Of a stretch of 64,000 nucleotides of DNA, positions 45,284 to 54,573 are shown piece after piece. Numbering within the stretch: the stretch's first letter is position 1; every line of letters starts with the position of its first letter. The DNA comes from Thermosipho ferrireducens. GTDB taxonomy: Bacteria > Thermotogota > Thermotogae > Thermotogales > Fervidobacteriaceae. The notes below the pieces were generated by a model that saw only the letters and a list, made by a program, of their open reading frames with translations, did not search any database and was not told the DNA's origin. The DNA is taken from NCBI RefSeq assembly GCF_017358165.1, contig NZ_CP071446.1:558001-622000 (forward strand), read 5' to 3'. The translations under genes were made by a program, and so were the position numbers.

Positions 45284-45616
45284 ATGAGTGTATATGATGA
45301 TTATAAAAGAGATGTTGAAATGATTGCGGGAAGGTATTATAAAAGGTATGGTTATAAATGTGAATCGTATGAAGATTTAAAGCAAACAATATGGTATATT
45401 CTGCTTCATGCAATAAGGAAGTTTGATGGAAGAGGGGATGAAAGAAAGTTTGCATTGGCTTTTGTAAGAAATAAGTTGATATCAATTGTTAAGTATAATA
45501 GAAAACCACCATATTGTGGAAATGCTCCTTTTACGCCTTTGAAGATGGAATATGTTTCAGGCGATGATGAAAATAAAGACGCTTTCAGAGAAATACAGGG
45601 GGAATATGTTGTTTAG
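45284..45616 (+). CDS. Region-2-only sigma-like protein
   Basis: A 110-residue protein. MSVYDDYKRDVEMIAGRYYKRYGYKCESYEDLKQTIWYILLHAIRKFDGRG...FALAFVRNKLISIVKYNRK has the helical pattern of sigma-70 region 2. There is no region 4. Bacillus RsoA, which works with SigO, has the same region-2-only design. A promoter-like TTGTATGGTATACTAAT lies upstream and GGGG serves ATG 45284. It may direct transcription with a partner outside the window; a phage origin is also possible. Confidence 0.6.
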   Translation: MSVYDDYKRDVEMIAGRYYKRYGYKCESYEDLKQTIWYILLHAIRKFDGRGDERKFALAFVRNKLISIVKYNRKPPYCGNAPFTPLKMEYVSGDDENKDAFREIQGEYVV

Positions 45617-45800
45617 CGAGGTTGGCCTTCCACACATGTCATTCCGAACCCCAAGGGTGAGGAATCTTGTCCTTTTTGTCATTCCGAGGAGCGCATGCGA
45701 CGAGGAATCTTGTATTTAGCGAGAGTTAGCGAGGTTGGCCCTTTCTTCATGTCATTCCGAACCCAAAGGGTGAGGAATCTTATAATTGGCAAGATTTGCG
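45617..45800. repeat. Palindromic repeats and nonamers
   Basis: Units of the GTCATTCCGAACCCCAAGGG and GTCATTCCGAGGAGCGCATG variants alternate with gcgagagttagcgaggttgg nonamers. Confidence 0.8.
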
Positions 45801-45806
45801 AAAAGT

Positions 45807-45955
45807 TAAAGAAAAGAAGAATAATTAAACAAACAAACGCCACAGGAAACCCTGTGGTTTTTTTTTGTTTTTTTGTAATTGAATGTGATATAATTTGTTT
45901 GTTATGTGACTATAGTATTACGCTTAGATTGATGAATTTTTATGATAAAGGTCCA
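45807..45955 (+). repeat. Left copy of a 140-bp terminator-promoter repeat
   Basis: The block AAAGAAAAGAAGAATAATTAAAC..., the CCACAGG/CCTGTGG terminator, gtaattgaatgtgatataat and attacgcttagattgatgaattt recurs in the same order at 61886-62025. It lies at the left edge of the defence region. Confidence 0.7.
45840..45866 (+). terminator. Rho-independent terminator
   Basis: CCACAGG (45840-45846), loop AAAC, CCTGTGG (45851-45857), then a long T-run. A twin is at 61923-61950. Confidence 0.85.
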
Positions 45956-46009
45956 AGTTTTTGATTAGGCCAATTTTATAAAATGTGTATTTAAAAAGGA
46001 GTGATTTCT

Positions 46010-46888
46010 TTGCTTTTTGATTTGAGTGAAAATTCAAATGTTTTTGTAAAAATATTTGTTGATGAAAAAAAGAAAGTAAAAAATAAATGGAATTATATAG
46101 GAATGTTGATTGTAAAAGAACGTTTTGAAGATGAAATAATAGATTTTTTAATGAATACTCAGAATGATGAAAAAATTAAAGAAATGAAATATAAAGAAAT
46201 AAAAGTTAATGGAGGAAGATACAAAGTAGCTATGAAATGGTTAGATTTTCTTTGTGATAGTTTCTCTTCTCATTCTGAGACGCCGTTTCTTATAAATATT
46301 TTAGGAATAGATAGTCAGAAATTAGATCCTTATCGTTTTGGAGCAAACAAAGAGATGGATAAATATTATAATTCTTACAGTCGTTTTTTTAGAACAATAA
46401 TAAAAAGTTCATGGAGTCATTTCTTTAAAAATAAGGTTCAAAGATATGAGATACGAAAAGTGTTCCATGATGCAGAAGGAGTACTTGAAACCGAACAACC
46501 GTATTTTAAAAATCAACTAAAGAAAGCTTTTAAAGAAGATAAAACTTTACTAATAGAGGATATGGAAATAGCATTTGTTAATTCTGATCCAACGGAAGAA
46601 AAGGTTTATAAAAAATATTCGTATTTAATAGAATTTATTGACTTGATATTAGGTGTAGTTTCTTTTGCTTTTGATTATGAAGAAGCAAGCTCTAAAAAGT
46701 TAGAAGCTAGAAATAAAATGGTTTTAAAATTGAAGAACATTATCCAACAGATTTCTGATAGAAAAGCATATAACAAAAATTTTGATATTTCTTTTTTTCC
46801 TAAAAGAACGTATTATGAAAGAATTCCAATTGAAAGTTTTTTCTTTAAAAGAAAACCAAGAATTTTTGGACAGAGAAAGTTGTTTTGA
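46010..46888 (+). CDS. DUF3800-like protein
   Basis: A 292-residue protein that starts at TTG 46010 after AAAGGAG (a GTG at 46001 overlaps that site). The N-terminus SNVFVKIFVDEKKKVKNKWNYIGMLIV has the Asp-Glu of DUF3800, an RNase-H-like family. A later DIEDMEIAFVNSDPTEEKVYKKYSYLIEFIDLILGVVSFAF stretch fits the family end, with the usual LQLADL changed to LIEFIDL. DUF3800 proteins are frequent in defence islands. The assignment rests on pattern only. Confidence 0.6.
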   Translation: MLFDLSENSNVFVKIFVDEKKKVKNKWNYIGMLIVKERFEDEIIDFLMNTQNDEKIKEMKYKEIKVNGGRYKVAMKWLDFLCDSFSSHSETPFLINILGIDSQKLDPYRFGANKEMDKYYNSYSRFFRTIIKSSWSHFFKNKVQRYEIRKVFHDAEGVLETEQPYFKNQLKKAFKEDKTLLIEDMEIAFVNSDPTEEKVYKKYSYLIEFIDLILGVVSFAFDYEEASSKKLEARNKMVLKLKNIIQQISDRKAYNKNFDISFFPKRTYYERIPIESFFFKRKPRIFGQRKLF

Positions 46889-46990
46889 GTATTGGCTTCA
46901 TTGTCTCCTTAACAAGCAAAATCTTACATGTTCCCGTATTATGCATAATCAAACTTTGAAAAATAAATTCATAAAACGTAGGTGATAAAG

Positions 46991-47256
46991 ATGGGAGCAA
47001 TCATAAAATGTGAAAAATGTGAAAAAGTTTATAGATACCATTCAAGTGATAGGGAATATTGGATTCAAAAATATGTTAAAGATAATTACGCAAGATAAGA
47101 TTTTTCTAAATGTTTGGAATCCCATATTTTGGGACAGGCGAAGGTTACGAAGCAGAGCTACTGTTTTGGAAGATGACGTAGAAATTTATAGCTATTTATA
47201 GATATCCAATTACAGAATATTTTAAATTAGCAGATATTGATCCAAAGCCAAAGGAG
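46991..47256 (+). pseudogene. Broken small zinc-ribbon ORF before the SIR2 gene
   Basis: ATG 46991 (after GTAGGTGA) opens MGAIIKCEKCEKVYRYHSSD...KDNYAR and stops at 47096-47098. In another frame 47110-47178 gives MFGIPYFGTGEGYEAELLFWKMT and a TAG, after which the same frame runs without a stop (KFIAIYRYPITEYFKLADI...) into the SIR2 gene. The pieces look like one gene with a frameshift and a nonsense change, possibly an N-terminal extension or partner of SIR2. Confidence 0.5.
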
Positions 47257-48585
47257 ATGGAAATAGTGGGTTTTGATACCTTAAAATCAACTGAAAGTAT
47301 TTTCTATTATAATCAAGCCAAAAAAGAGTTTATTTCTTTGAAGAATGAAGAGGATAGTTCTAATAAATTGAACGAATTTATATTTAAAACAGAAGATAAT
47401 TTAGTAATTTTAGCTGGTGCTGGTTGTTCAATAATTTCTAAAAAATACGCCAAAAGATTAAGCGATGTTAAAAGCGGCAAAACCATGAAAGAATTGTATA
47501 TTAGTACAGTTTGTCAAATTGGTAAGAAAAAATTAGATAATTGTAATCTTGAAAAAATATTTTTTCCAAAAGATTGTCCAGGAAAGTATGATGAGGAAAA
47601 TAAGGAGTGCGTAAGTTGCTATAGATTAGAAGAGAAACTGAGTTTAGCAGATGAATATATTAAGGTTAATGAGGCATTAGGAAATGAACAAGTTGTTGAA
47701 AAACTTAAAAATTTCATCAAGCAAGTAAGGCAAAAGATAAAGGAAGAATGTGAGTTAGAATACCATAGGAATTATTTTAAGCATGGAGAGTTTTTAAGTA
47801 AAATTTTAAGTTTGAGAAGTAAGAAAAATGAACGATTAAAAATTTTTACCACAAATTATGATACCTTGTTTGAACAGGCTGCCTCAGACGAGAAAATAAT
47901 ATTGATTGATGGATTTAGTTATGCAGAACCTAGATATTTTGATGATTCTTATTTTGACTATGATTTTGTAGTAAGAGATAATGTTAGAAAATTAGCTGAA
48001 CCTATTCTTGCTGATAAAGTAATTCATCTTTATAAATTACATGGTTCAATTGATTGGGTTAGAGATAAGGACAAAAAAATTAAAAAATTGAGATTCAAAG
48101 TCGTTAAGAATGGAAAAATACAATCAGGTGTGGATGGAGAAGAAGTACAATTTGTTATGATATATCCAGCTACTACAAAATTTGAACAAACATTTTCATC
48201 TCCACATTTTGAGTTGTATTCAAGATTTATTTCAGAATTAAAGAAAAAGAATACAGTTTTGATTGTTATTGGTTTTAGTTTTGGTGATGAACATATTAAC
48301 AATGCGATAATTAATGCTTTAAAACTGAATAATAGTTTAAAAATGGTGATGGTTGATATAAGTATTTTTGGGGAAGGTCAAAATGAAAGCTCGAAAAGTG
48401 GCGAGGTGGAAAGTTCCAAGGAACCTGAAAATTACAATAAAAAACTTGACGAATTACGGGTTGAATATAAATTTATCCAGAATTTTAATGAAACAATACT
48501 ATCCAGAATTTTGTTGGTTGAAAAAAGTTTTTCCGAATTTGTAGACTTATTATACGGTAATTATGAAAGGGAAAACGAATTTTGA
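47257..48585 (+). CDS. SIR2-family NADase, effector of a SIR2-HerA (Nezha-like) system
   Basis: A protein of about 442 residues. NLVILAGAGCSI is the SIR2 nucleotide loop, IFTTNYDTLFEQA the catalytic region, HLYKLHGSIDW carries the conserved His, and VLIVIGFSFGDEHINNAI the distal motif. A Cys-rich insert (NCNLEK...CPGKYDEENKECVSC) may bind zinc. AAAGGAG overlaps ATG 47257, so GTG 47266 could be the true start. HerA follows after nine bases. In known SIR2-HerA systems the complex depletes NAD on phage infection. Confidence 0.88.
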   Translation: MEIVGFDTLKSTESIFYYNQAKKEFISLKNEEDSSNKLNEFIFKTEDNLVILAGAGCSIISKKYAKRLSDVKSGKTMKELYISTVCQIGKKKLDNCNLEKIFFPKDCPGKYDEENKECVSCYRLEEKLSLADEYIKVNEALGNEQVVEKLKNFIKQVRQKIKEECELEYHRNYFKHGEFLSKILSLRSKKNERLKIFTTNYDTLFEQAASDEKIILIDGFSYAEPRYFDDSYFDYDFVVRDNVRKLAEPILADKVIHLYKLHGSIDWVRDKDKKIKKLRFKVVKNGKIQSGVDGEEVQFVMIYPATTKFEQTFSSPHFELYSRFISELKKKNTVLIVIGFSFGDEHINNAIINALKLNNSLKMVMVDISIFGEGQNESSKSGEVESSKEPENYNKKLDELRVEYKFIQNFNETILSRILLVEKSFSEFVDLLYGNYERENEF

Positions 48586-48594
48586 GGTGGGGTT

Positions 48595-50376
48595 ATGGGA
48601 CATTTAAAAGCTCATACAGAAATATTTGATGAAGGATTACTTTTGGGTTATATTTCAAAAGTGACACAAAATTATGCTCTTTTAAATACTCCTCATTATT
48701 ATCAGCTTACACGTTATCATTATAATGGGGAAGATTATCATGGGGGTCTTTTAAATTCGTATGTTTTAATAGAAGGAGATAACTATGGGTTTCTTGGACA
48801 AATTTTTGAAATTGAATTTTTGGAAAAAGAAAGAAAAGAAATTACTAGTACAAGTTTTGAACTCAACAAAGAAACAGCACTTAATCCCAGAATAAAAATC
48901 TCTCTTTTAATGGCTTTTGATTACTTGACAAAAAAACTAAAAAGAATCTCAACAGATTTTCCAAATATAGGTGCGAGGGTTTTTCTTGCGAAAGGGGATG
49001 TTGTTAAATCTTTTTTGGAAAATTTAAATGAGGAAAATACAAGGATATCAGAAAAAGAAAAAATAAAATTTTGTTTAGGAAATGTTTTAGGAAAAAAAGA
49101 TGTGAACATTAAATTAACCACAAAACAAATTTTTTCAAGACATTGTGCAATCGTTGGAACAACGGGTAGTGGGAAAAGTTGGACTGCTGCAAAATTGATA
49201 GATTTATTGATTGCTGAGAACAAAAAAATCATATTGATAGATCCTACAGGTGAATATACTAATGCTTTTGATTCTGAAGAAATAAAAAAAGATTATGATG
49301 CCGATATATTTAGATTAGGAATAGATTCAATAATTGATTATCACAAGATGCAATTAGAAGACTTATATCTGATGCTGACTCCATCCGAAGGAATACAACT
49401 ACCAAAGTTAAACGAAGCAGTAAGGAGTTTAAAATTGGTAAAGATAGCAAATGCTGCAAAAGATAATTCAGAACAATATGGTATTTCTGAAGAAATTATT
49501 AGGATTATTAACAGTTTTATAGGCGAAGATAAAAAAGGACTTTTAAAAAAGAAGGGAAAAAATAGAGAAGACTATGAAACGTTATTATTAAAATTTAATA
49601 AAGAGGTTTCTGAGAATAACTTAAATTGCGTTAATATTTTTCTTCTTTCTCACCAAATAAAAGAAGAGTGCATATGGGAAACAAATAAGCAAAATAATAA
49701 TTTATTTGGAGATTACGACGAAAAAACATATGGACAATGTTTACCAATGATTCTGAGATTGAATAACATTACTAATCAAGAGATATTTGAAAAATTATTT
49801 GTAGGAGAAAGTGCAGAAGCAAGAGATGTTTTGAAATATATTGAAAATTTTGTTGTAAACCAAGAAAAAAAAGTACTGGTTATAAATCTTGAAGAGGTTA
49901 TTACAGAGTTTAACATGAAAGAGCTTGTTGTAGAACTTATTGGTAGAAAAATTTTGGAACTTGCAAGGAAGAATGGGATAAAAGATGGTAGTGTTTTTGT
50001 TTTTGTTGATGAAGCACATAATTTTTTAAAAAAAGAGAAAGAAAACGAAATGAGAAAGTACAGATTAAACTCTTTTGAGATACTTGCAAAAGAATCAAGA
50101 AAGAAAGGAGTATTTTTATGTATCATTACTCAGCGACCAGGTGATATACCAGAAGGGGTGTTGAGCCAATTTGGGACTTTTATAATTCATAATTTGACTA
50201 ATTCAAATGATATAGAAAGGGTAAAGAATGTACTTGAAAAAAGTGGGACGATTATGGGACTGCTTCCTTATTTAAATGAAGGGGAGGCTATTATAAGTAG
50301 TGTAAATATACCACTTATATTGCCTATGAAAATTCATGAACCAAGAGTTAAACCAGATTCTGATGTTCCCATGTAA
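48595..50376 (+). CDS. herA: HerA-type hexameric ATPase/helicase
   Basis: A 593-residue protein. It has an N-terminal HAS-barrel-like part, then IVGTTGSGKSWTAAKLIDLL (Walker A near 190), KIILIDPTGEYTNAF, SVFVFVDEAHNFLKK (Walker B) and the HerA/FtsK-like CIITQRPGDIPEGVLSQFGTFIIHNL. C-terminal INLEEVITEFNMKELVVELIGRKIL is also typical. GAGGTGGGG precedes ATG 48595. It is coupled with the SIR2 gene and would form the ring scaffold of the defence complex. Confidence 0.92.
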   Translation: MGHLKAHTEIFDEGLLLGYISKVTQNYALLNTPHYYQLTRYHYNGEDYHGGLLNSYVLIEGDNYGFLGQIFEIEFLEKERKEITSTSFELNKETALNPRIKISLLMAFDYLTKKLKRISTDFPNIGARVFLAKGDVVKSFLENLNEENTRISEKEKIKFCLGNVLGKKDVNIKLTTKQIFSRHCAIVGTTGSGKSWTAAKLIDLLIAENKKIILIDPTGEYTNAFDSEEIKKDYDADIFRLGIDSIIDYHKMQLEDLYLMLTPSEGIQLPKLNEAVRSLKLVKIANAAKDNSEQYGISEEIIRIINSFIGEDKKGLLKKKGKNREDYETLLLKFNKEVSENNLNCVNIFLLSHQIKEECIWETNKQNNNLFGDYDEKTYGQCLPMILRLNNITNQEIFEKLFVGESAEARDVLKYIENFVVNQEKKVLVINLEEVITEFNMKELVVELIGRKILELARKNGIKDGSVFVFVDEAHNFLKKEKENEMRKYRLNSFEILAKESRKKGVFLCIITQRPGDIPEGVLSQFGTFIIHNLTNSNDIERVKNVLEKSGTIMGLLPYLNEGEAIISSVNIPLILPMKIHEPRVKPDSDVPM

Positions 50377-50401
50377 AATTAAAAAGTCTGAGGGGGAAAC
50401 A

Positions 50402-50884
50402 TTGTCAAACTATATCCTTGAACAATTATATGTAGAAAACAAAGATAATAACCTTGTTATTTTTGTTGGATTGGAAATTTCAAGATATTATTCAAACCTT
50501 CCTGAAGTTTTCCCTGATTGGGAAATGTTAATCGATAAACTTAAAGAAGGATTGAATATTGATTTTAACAAAAATAAGGATTATTTACGTATTGCTCAAA
50601 TTTTTGAAGATAAATATGGACGAAAGGAATTAAATAATATTCTTATTGAGCTATTTCCAGAACATGTAAATCCTGGCAAGTTACATGAGTTATTGTTTGA
50701 AGTAAAACCAGCACATATAATTACTACAAATTACGATAGTCTTATTGAAAAAGCTTTGGAAGGTAGCTATAAAAAGTTACAATATCAAGTATTGAAAAAG
50801 GACCAGGATTTTCCTTATGCTTTAAAATATTCAAAATGGAAAAACTTTTTACAAAATATTAAAAGTAATATAGCAAATTGTTGA
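50402..50884 (+). CDS. Short SIR2-like protein, probably truncated
   Basis: 160 residues from TTG 50402, after GAGGGGG. LVIFVGLEISRYYSNLPEVFPDWEMLI keeps the outline of the SIR2 N-terminus, but the GAG-x-S loop is changed to GLE-x-S. HIITTNYDSLIEKAL is intact. The protein ends soon after YQVLKKDQDFPYALKYSKW, where full SIR2_2 proteins continue to the catalytic His (HGD/HGS). It may be a remnant or a catalytically dead regulator. It follows herA after 25 bases. Confidence 0.65.
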   Translation: MSNYILEQLYVENKDNNLVIFVGLEISRYYSNLPEVFPDWEMLIDKLKEGLNIDFNKNKDYLRIAQIFEDKYGRKELNNILIELFPEHVNPGKLHELLFEVKPAHIITTNYDSLIEKALEGSYKKLQYQVLKKDQDFPYALKYSKWKNFLQNIKSNIANC

Positions 50885-51044
50885 TTCTTATTCTTCAAAA
50901 GAGAAATAATGAAACTTCTGAGAGACACGCTTTGGAGAATAAAGAGCAAGTATTAAAGTAAAGAGAAAGGCTTGATCCTTGTATTTTATTTGTGAACAGG
51001 AGAAAATTAGATGCAATAACTATATTCTTATGGAGGAGTTAATA

Positions 51045-52100
51045 ATGGAAAAAAATGGGAAAATTGAAAATGTATTCTTACTTGGAAATGGATTTAATTA
51101 CAGTATACGAGATTTTATAGAGGATAAAAATTTAAAAAATGAAATTAATAAAATTATAAATCTTTGGGAAGAATTTGCACAATTTTTTTCGGAAATAAAA
51201 AATATGGATGAATACGAAAGTTTATCCGATGAAAACATCATAGATATTATCCATAAATCTATAAGTTTATTAGGACTCTTGCCACTTATAAATAACAAGA
51301 ATTTAGAAAAATGTTTGGAAAAAATCAAAACTGAATTTTTTAACAAGATTAACGATAAACTTTTAAATATTGTTGAAAAGTTTGTTGAAATTGAAGAGAG
51401 TGGTATATACAAACAAATTGCGAATTTTTATCATAATCATACCGAATATAACTTCTATAAATTTATTGAAGAGAATAAAATTTCTATTTATACAACCAAT
51501 TACGATGGTATTGCTGAAATAATATTTGCATATGACAAAGATGAAATAAGTGAAAATAAAATAAAATTGCGTGATATGTTTGGTTATGGTGATTATTACT
51601 ATAATGCTTTTGATTTTAATAATTATTTTAGAGATGAGAATGAGTCTAAACTTTTGCATTTACACGGTTCATATAAATTTTTTTCATATCAGGGAGATTT
51701 TATAAAAATAAAAAAAGAGGGTTGGTATTTTTACAGAAAGAATAAGGATATGCTTTCTCCGATTTTAATTTTTAATGCTCCGGGTTTAAAGGAAAAACAG
51801 ATAAAGAATTTTTCAGTTTTGAGTGTGTATTTTAAATCTTTTGAAAGAGAATTAACAAAAGCAAAAAATTTAATAATATGGGGACAGTCTTTAAAAAATG
51901 ATCCACATATTGAAAAAATAATAAAAGAATTGTTTATAAAGAACAATGAAATTAGAGAAAGAAACCTAATAATAATTGATAAAGAAAATATACATAAAAT
52001 TCAAAAACATTGGGAGAACAAAACGCCAATTTTTATAAATCCTCAAAGTTTTGAAAATCTTGAGGATTTGATAAAAGAAATTGAGAGAAAAATGAATTAG
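51045..52100 (+). CDS. AbiH/SIR2-like abortive-infection protein
   Basis: 351 residues from ATG 51045 after GGAGGAG. VFLLGNGFNYSI is the GNGF loop of AbiH/SIR2-like proteins. ISIYTTNYDGIAEII, KLLHLHGSYKFF (His) and LIIWGQSLKNDPHIEKI complete the motif set in order. The middle part is helical and Lys-rich. It is likely an NAD-linked or nucleotide-linked effector that acts alone. AbiH was first known as a lactococcal phage-abortion protein; its mechanism is not fully established. Confidence 0.75.
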   Translation: MEKNGKIENVFLLGNGFNYSIRDFIEDKNLKNEINKIINLWEEFAQFFSEIKNMDEYESLSDENIIDIIHKSISLLGLLPLINNKNLEKCLEKIKTEFFNKINDKLLNIVEKFVEIEESGIYKQIANFYHNHTEYNFYKFIEENKISIYTTNYDGIAEIIFAYDKDEISENKIKLRDMFGYGDYYYNAFDFNNYFRDENESKLLHLHGSYKFFSYQGDFIKIKKEGWYFYRKNKDMLSPILIFNAPGLKEKQIKNFSVLSVYFKSFERELTKAKNLIIWGQSLKNDPHIEKIIKELFIKNNEIRERNLIIIDKENIHKIQKHWENKTPIFINPQSFENLEDLIKEIERKMN

Positions 52101-52241
52101 TTTTTAAAGATTAGAGTGTTCATTAGTATAGAGGGTGAAATACAAATGAACAAAAAGAGGAAAGTTTGAATAAAAATTGAGAATTTGTGTTGGAATGGCA
52201 ATAAGTAACGGATATACTTCTACAAAATTAGAGGTGAAAAA

Positions 52242-52649
52242 ATGTCAAATCATAGAAAAAGATTAAAAGCTTCTGATGTTTTCAGAGAAAGTAAGCATGT
52301 ATTTGGTAAAAAAGTAAGTTTTGAAGAAGCATTCCCAGAAATAGAAGATATAGTGATAAGTGTTGAAGAATCAGGTCGAAAAATTAATAAGTGGAATTAT
52401 AAACACACTTATACAAAGCAAAACTTCCCTGGAGAGTATATTGATTGTAGTAATCCGCTTTGTTATAACGGAGGATTTTCAATAGGAAAAATATTACGTG
52501 ATATGGTCAAAGAAAAATTAACAGAGTTGGAAACGTTAGAATTGTGTCAAGGATACGAGGGTTCTCCAAAGGGGAAGAAATATTATAAAAAATGTTTAAA
52601 TCAATTTAAAATTAGAGTTTCTATCAAGTACAAAAAAACAGCAAAATGA
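52242..52649 (+). CDS. Unknown Cys-containing protein before the Gabija-like genes
   Basis: A 135-residue basic protein with ATG 52242 after GAGGTG. It has CSNPLCYNGGFSIGKIL, then LCQGYEGSPKGKKYYKKCLNQFKI: four Cys that could bind one zinc. The C-terminus is Lys-rich (SIKYKKTAK). No family recognised. The GajA-like gene starts 43 bases after its stop, so the two are probably cotranscribed. Confidence 0.6.
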   Translation: MSNHRKRLKASDVFRESKHVFGKKVSFEEAFPEIEDIVISVEESGRKINKWNYKHTYTKQNFPGEYIDCSNPLCYNGGFSIGKILRDMVKEKLTELETLELCQGYEGSPKGKKYYKKCLNQFKIRVSIKYKKTAK

Positions 52650-52691
52650 AAAAATATGATAAAACTTTTTGATAAACAAGGAGCTGATTTT

Positions 52692-54569
52692 ATGTATTTA
52701 GCTAAGTTGAACATATGGAACTTTAGAAAGTTTGGTTATGCAAAATTAGATGGACCTCCAAAAGTGTCTATAGATTTTAAAAAAGGCCTAAACCTGATTG
52801 TTGGGGAAAATGATAGTGGTAAAACTACAATAATTGATGCAATAAAATTGGTTTTAGGAACACAAAGTTATGAAAGAGTTTGGATTGATGAAAGAGATTT
52901 TTATAAAGATTCGATAAAAAAAGAGTTCAAAATAGAATGCATATTTAAAGACCTAACAGAAGATGAAGGTGGAAAATTTTTAGAATGGATTACCTTTGAT
53001 GAAGATAATGCTCCACAATTAAAAGTTAGACTTATAGCAAAAATGAAAGATAATAAAATTACAGCAAAAATTACTGCTGGTGAAGAGTATCTTGATATTA
53101 GTTTTGAAGCTAGAGATTTATTAAGAACAACATATCTTAAACCATTAAGAGATGCAGAAAATGAATTGACACCTGGATATAGATCCAGATTTTATCAAAT
53201 ATTGAAGAGCTATGATTTGTTTTTTAAGAATGACGAAAAAAAGCATGTTTTAGAAAGATATATGGACAAAACTAATCGACTCATAGAAGACTACTTTGAA
53301 GCAGAGATTTTAGAAGAAAATAAGGAATTTAATATAGAAAAAGGAGAAAAAGGAGCAAAAGAAGTTACGGAATTTATCAACGATACTCTGGAAAGTTTTA
53401 TGGGAATAGATTATAAAAACAAGAATTATAAAGCTAAAGTTAATATCTCAGGAGGAGATTTATATTCTATATTGTCTAAATTGGGATTGAGTCTTGAGGA
53501 AAGTAAAACAGGATTGGGTTCTTTAAATCAATTATATATAGCAATGGAATTATTACTATCCAGAAAGAGTGAAGTTTCAAAGATTATTTTAATAGAGGAA
53601 ATTGAAGCCCATTTACATCCACAGGCACAATTAAGACTTATAAAGTATTTGCAACAGCAAAGCAATGAAAAAAGTCAGTATATTTTAACGACACATAGTA
53701 TAACTTTGGCCTCAGTTGTTAATCTTGAAAGATTGATCATATGTTCCAATAATCAGTGTTATCCCATGGGAAGTAATTATACAAAACTTGGAAAGGGAGA
53801 TTATGAATTTCTTGAAAGATTTCTTGATGCAACAAAAGCAAATTTATTTTTTGCTAAAGGGGTTATAATGGTTGAAGGAATTGCTGAAAATCTTTTAGTT
53901 CCCGCTATTGCAGAGATAATAAATAAACCATTGGATAAGTATGGAGTTTCTATTGTTAACGTTGGTAATCTTGCTTTTTTAAGATACTCAAAAATATTTT
54001 TAAGAAAAGAAGGAGGAGGCATAGGAGTAAAAGTTGCAATTATAACAGACCTTGATGTAAAGCCTGAATGTTATTACGAGTTAAAAGGAAGTGGAATAGA
54101 CAATGAAGGCGGAAATGAAATAGATATAAATAAACAAAGGGAAGAAGCTAGACAGAAAAAGAAGGAGAAATATGATGAAAGTGGAATAATAAAAACGTTT
54201 ACAAATAATTGGACACTTGAATATGATTTAGGATTAAGTGGAATAAAAGATAGATTATATGCGGCTGTAAAAATTGCTAAAAAGATAAAAAATAACGATA
54301 ATTTTGAAGGAGAATTCGAAAAGTTTTTAGGTGAAGCTAGAAAAGAGATCGAAGAATGGAGAAAGAAAAGATATAACGATGAGAAAATTGCTTGTAAAAT
54401 TTATGAACCTTTTCTAAAATCACAGGCTTCAAAAGCAGTTGTAGCTCAATATCTTGCAAGGGATTTATTAGAAAATATAAATGAAGTTGAGGAAATTATT
54501 AGAAAAGATCCTTATATAAAGTACATTGTTGATGCTATAAATTTTGTTACAGAAACTGAGGGTGAATAG
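52692..54569 (+). CDS. gajA: OLD-family ATPase-TOPRIM nuclease, GajA-like
   Basis: 625 residues from ATG 52692 after AAGGAG; an earlier in-frame ATG at 52656 lacks a site. LNLIVGENDSGKTTIIDAI is the ABC Walker A, GLGSLNQLYIAMELLL the signature area, IILIEEIEAHLHPQAQLRLI Walker B, and TTHSITLASVV the H-loop. The TOPRIM part has VIMVEGIAENLLVPAIAEI (Glu) and VAIITDLDVKPECY (Asp-x-Asp), then NWTLEYDLGL. This is the GajA layout. It would cleave DNA when nucleotides fall. Confidence 0.88.
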   Translation: MYLAKLNIWNFRKFGYAKLDGPPKVSIDFKKGLNLIVGENDSGKTTIIDAIKLVLGTQSYERVWIDERDFYKDSIKKEFKIECIFKDLTEDEGGKFLEWITFDEDNAPQLKVRLIAKMKDNKITAKITAGEEYLDISFEARDLLRTTYLKPLRDAENELTPGYRSRFYQILKSYDLFFKNDEKKHVLERYMDKTNRLIEDYFEAEILEENKEFNIEKGEKGAKEVTEFINDTLESFMGIDYKNKNYKAKVNISGGDLYSILSKLGLSLEESKTGLGSLNQLYIAMELLLSRKSEVSKIILIEEIEAHLHPQAQLRLIKYLQQQSNEKSQYILTTHSITLASVVNLERLIICSNNQCYPMGSNYTKLGKGDYEFLERFLDATKANLFFAKGVIMVEGIAENLLVPAIAEIINKPLDKYGVSIVNVGNLAFLRYSKIFLRKEGGGIGVKVAIITDLDVKPECYYELKGSGIDNEGGNEIDINKQREEARQKKKEKYDESGIIKTFTNNWTLEYDLGLSGIKDRLYAAVKIAKKIKNNDNFEGEFEKFLGEARKEIEEWRKKRYNDEKIACKIYEPFLKSQASKAVVAQYLARDLLENINEVEEIIRKDPYIKYIVDAINFVTETEGE

Positions 54570-54573
54570 ATGT

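Noticed and set aside
46782-46985. A 67-codon frame overlapping the DUF3800-like gene end
   Set aside because: No ribosome site and mostly inside the other gene; probably chance.
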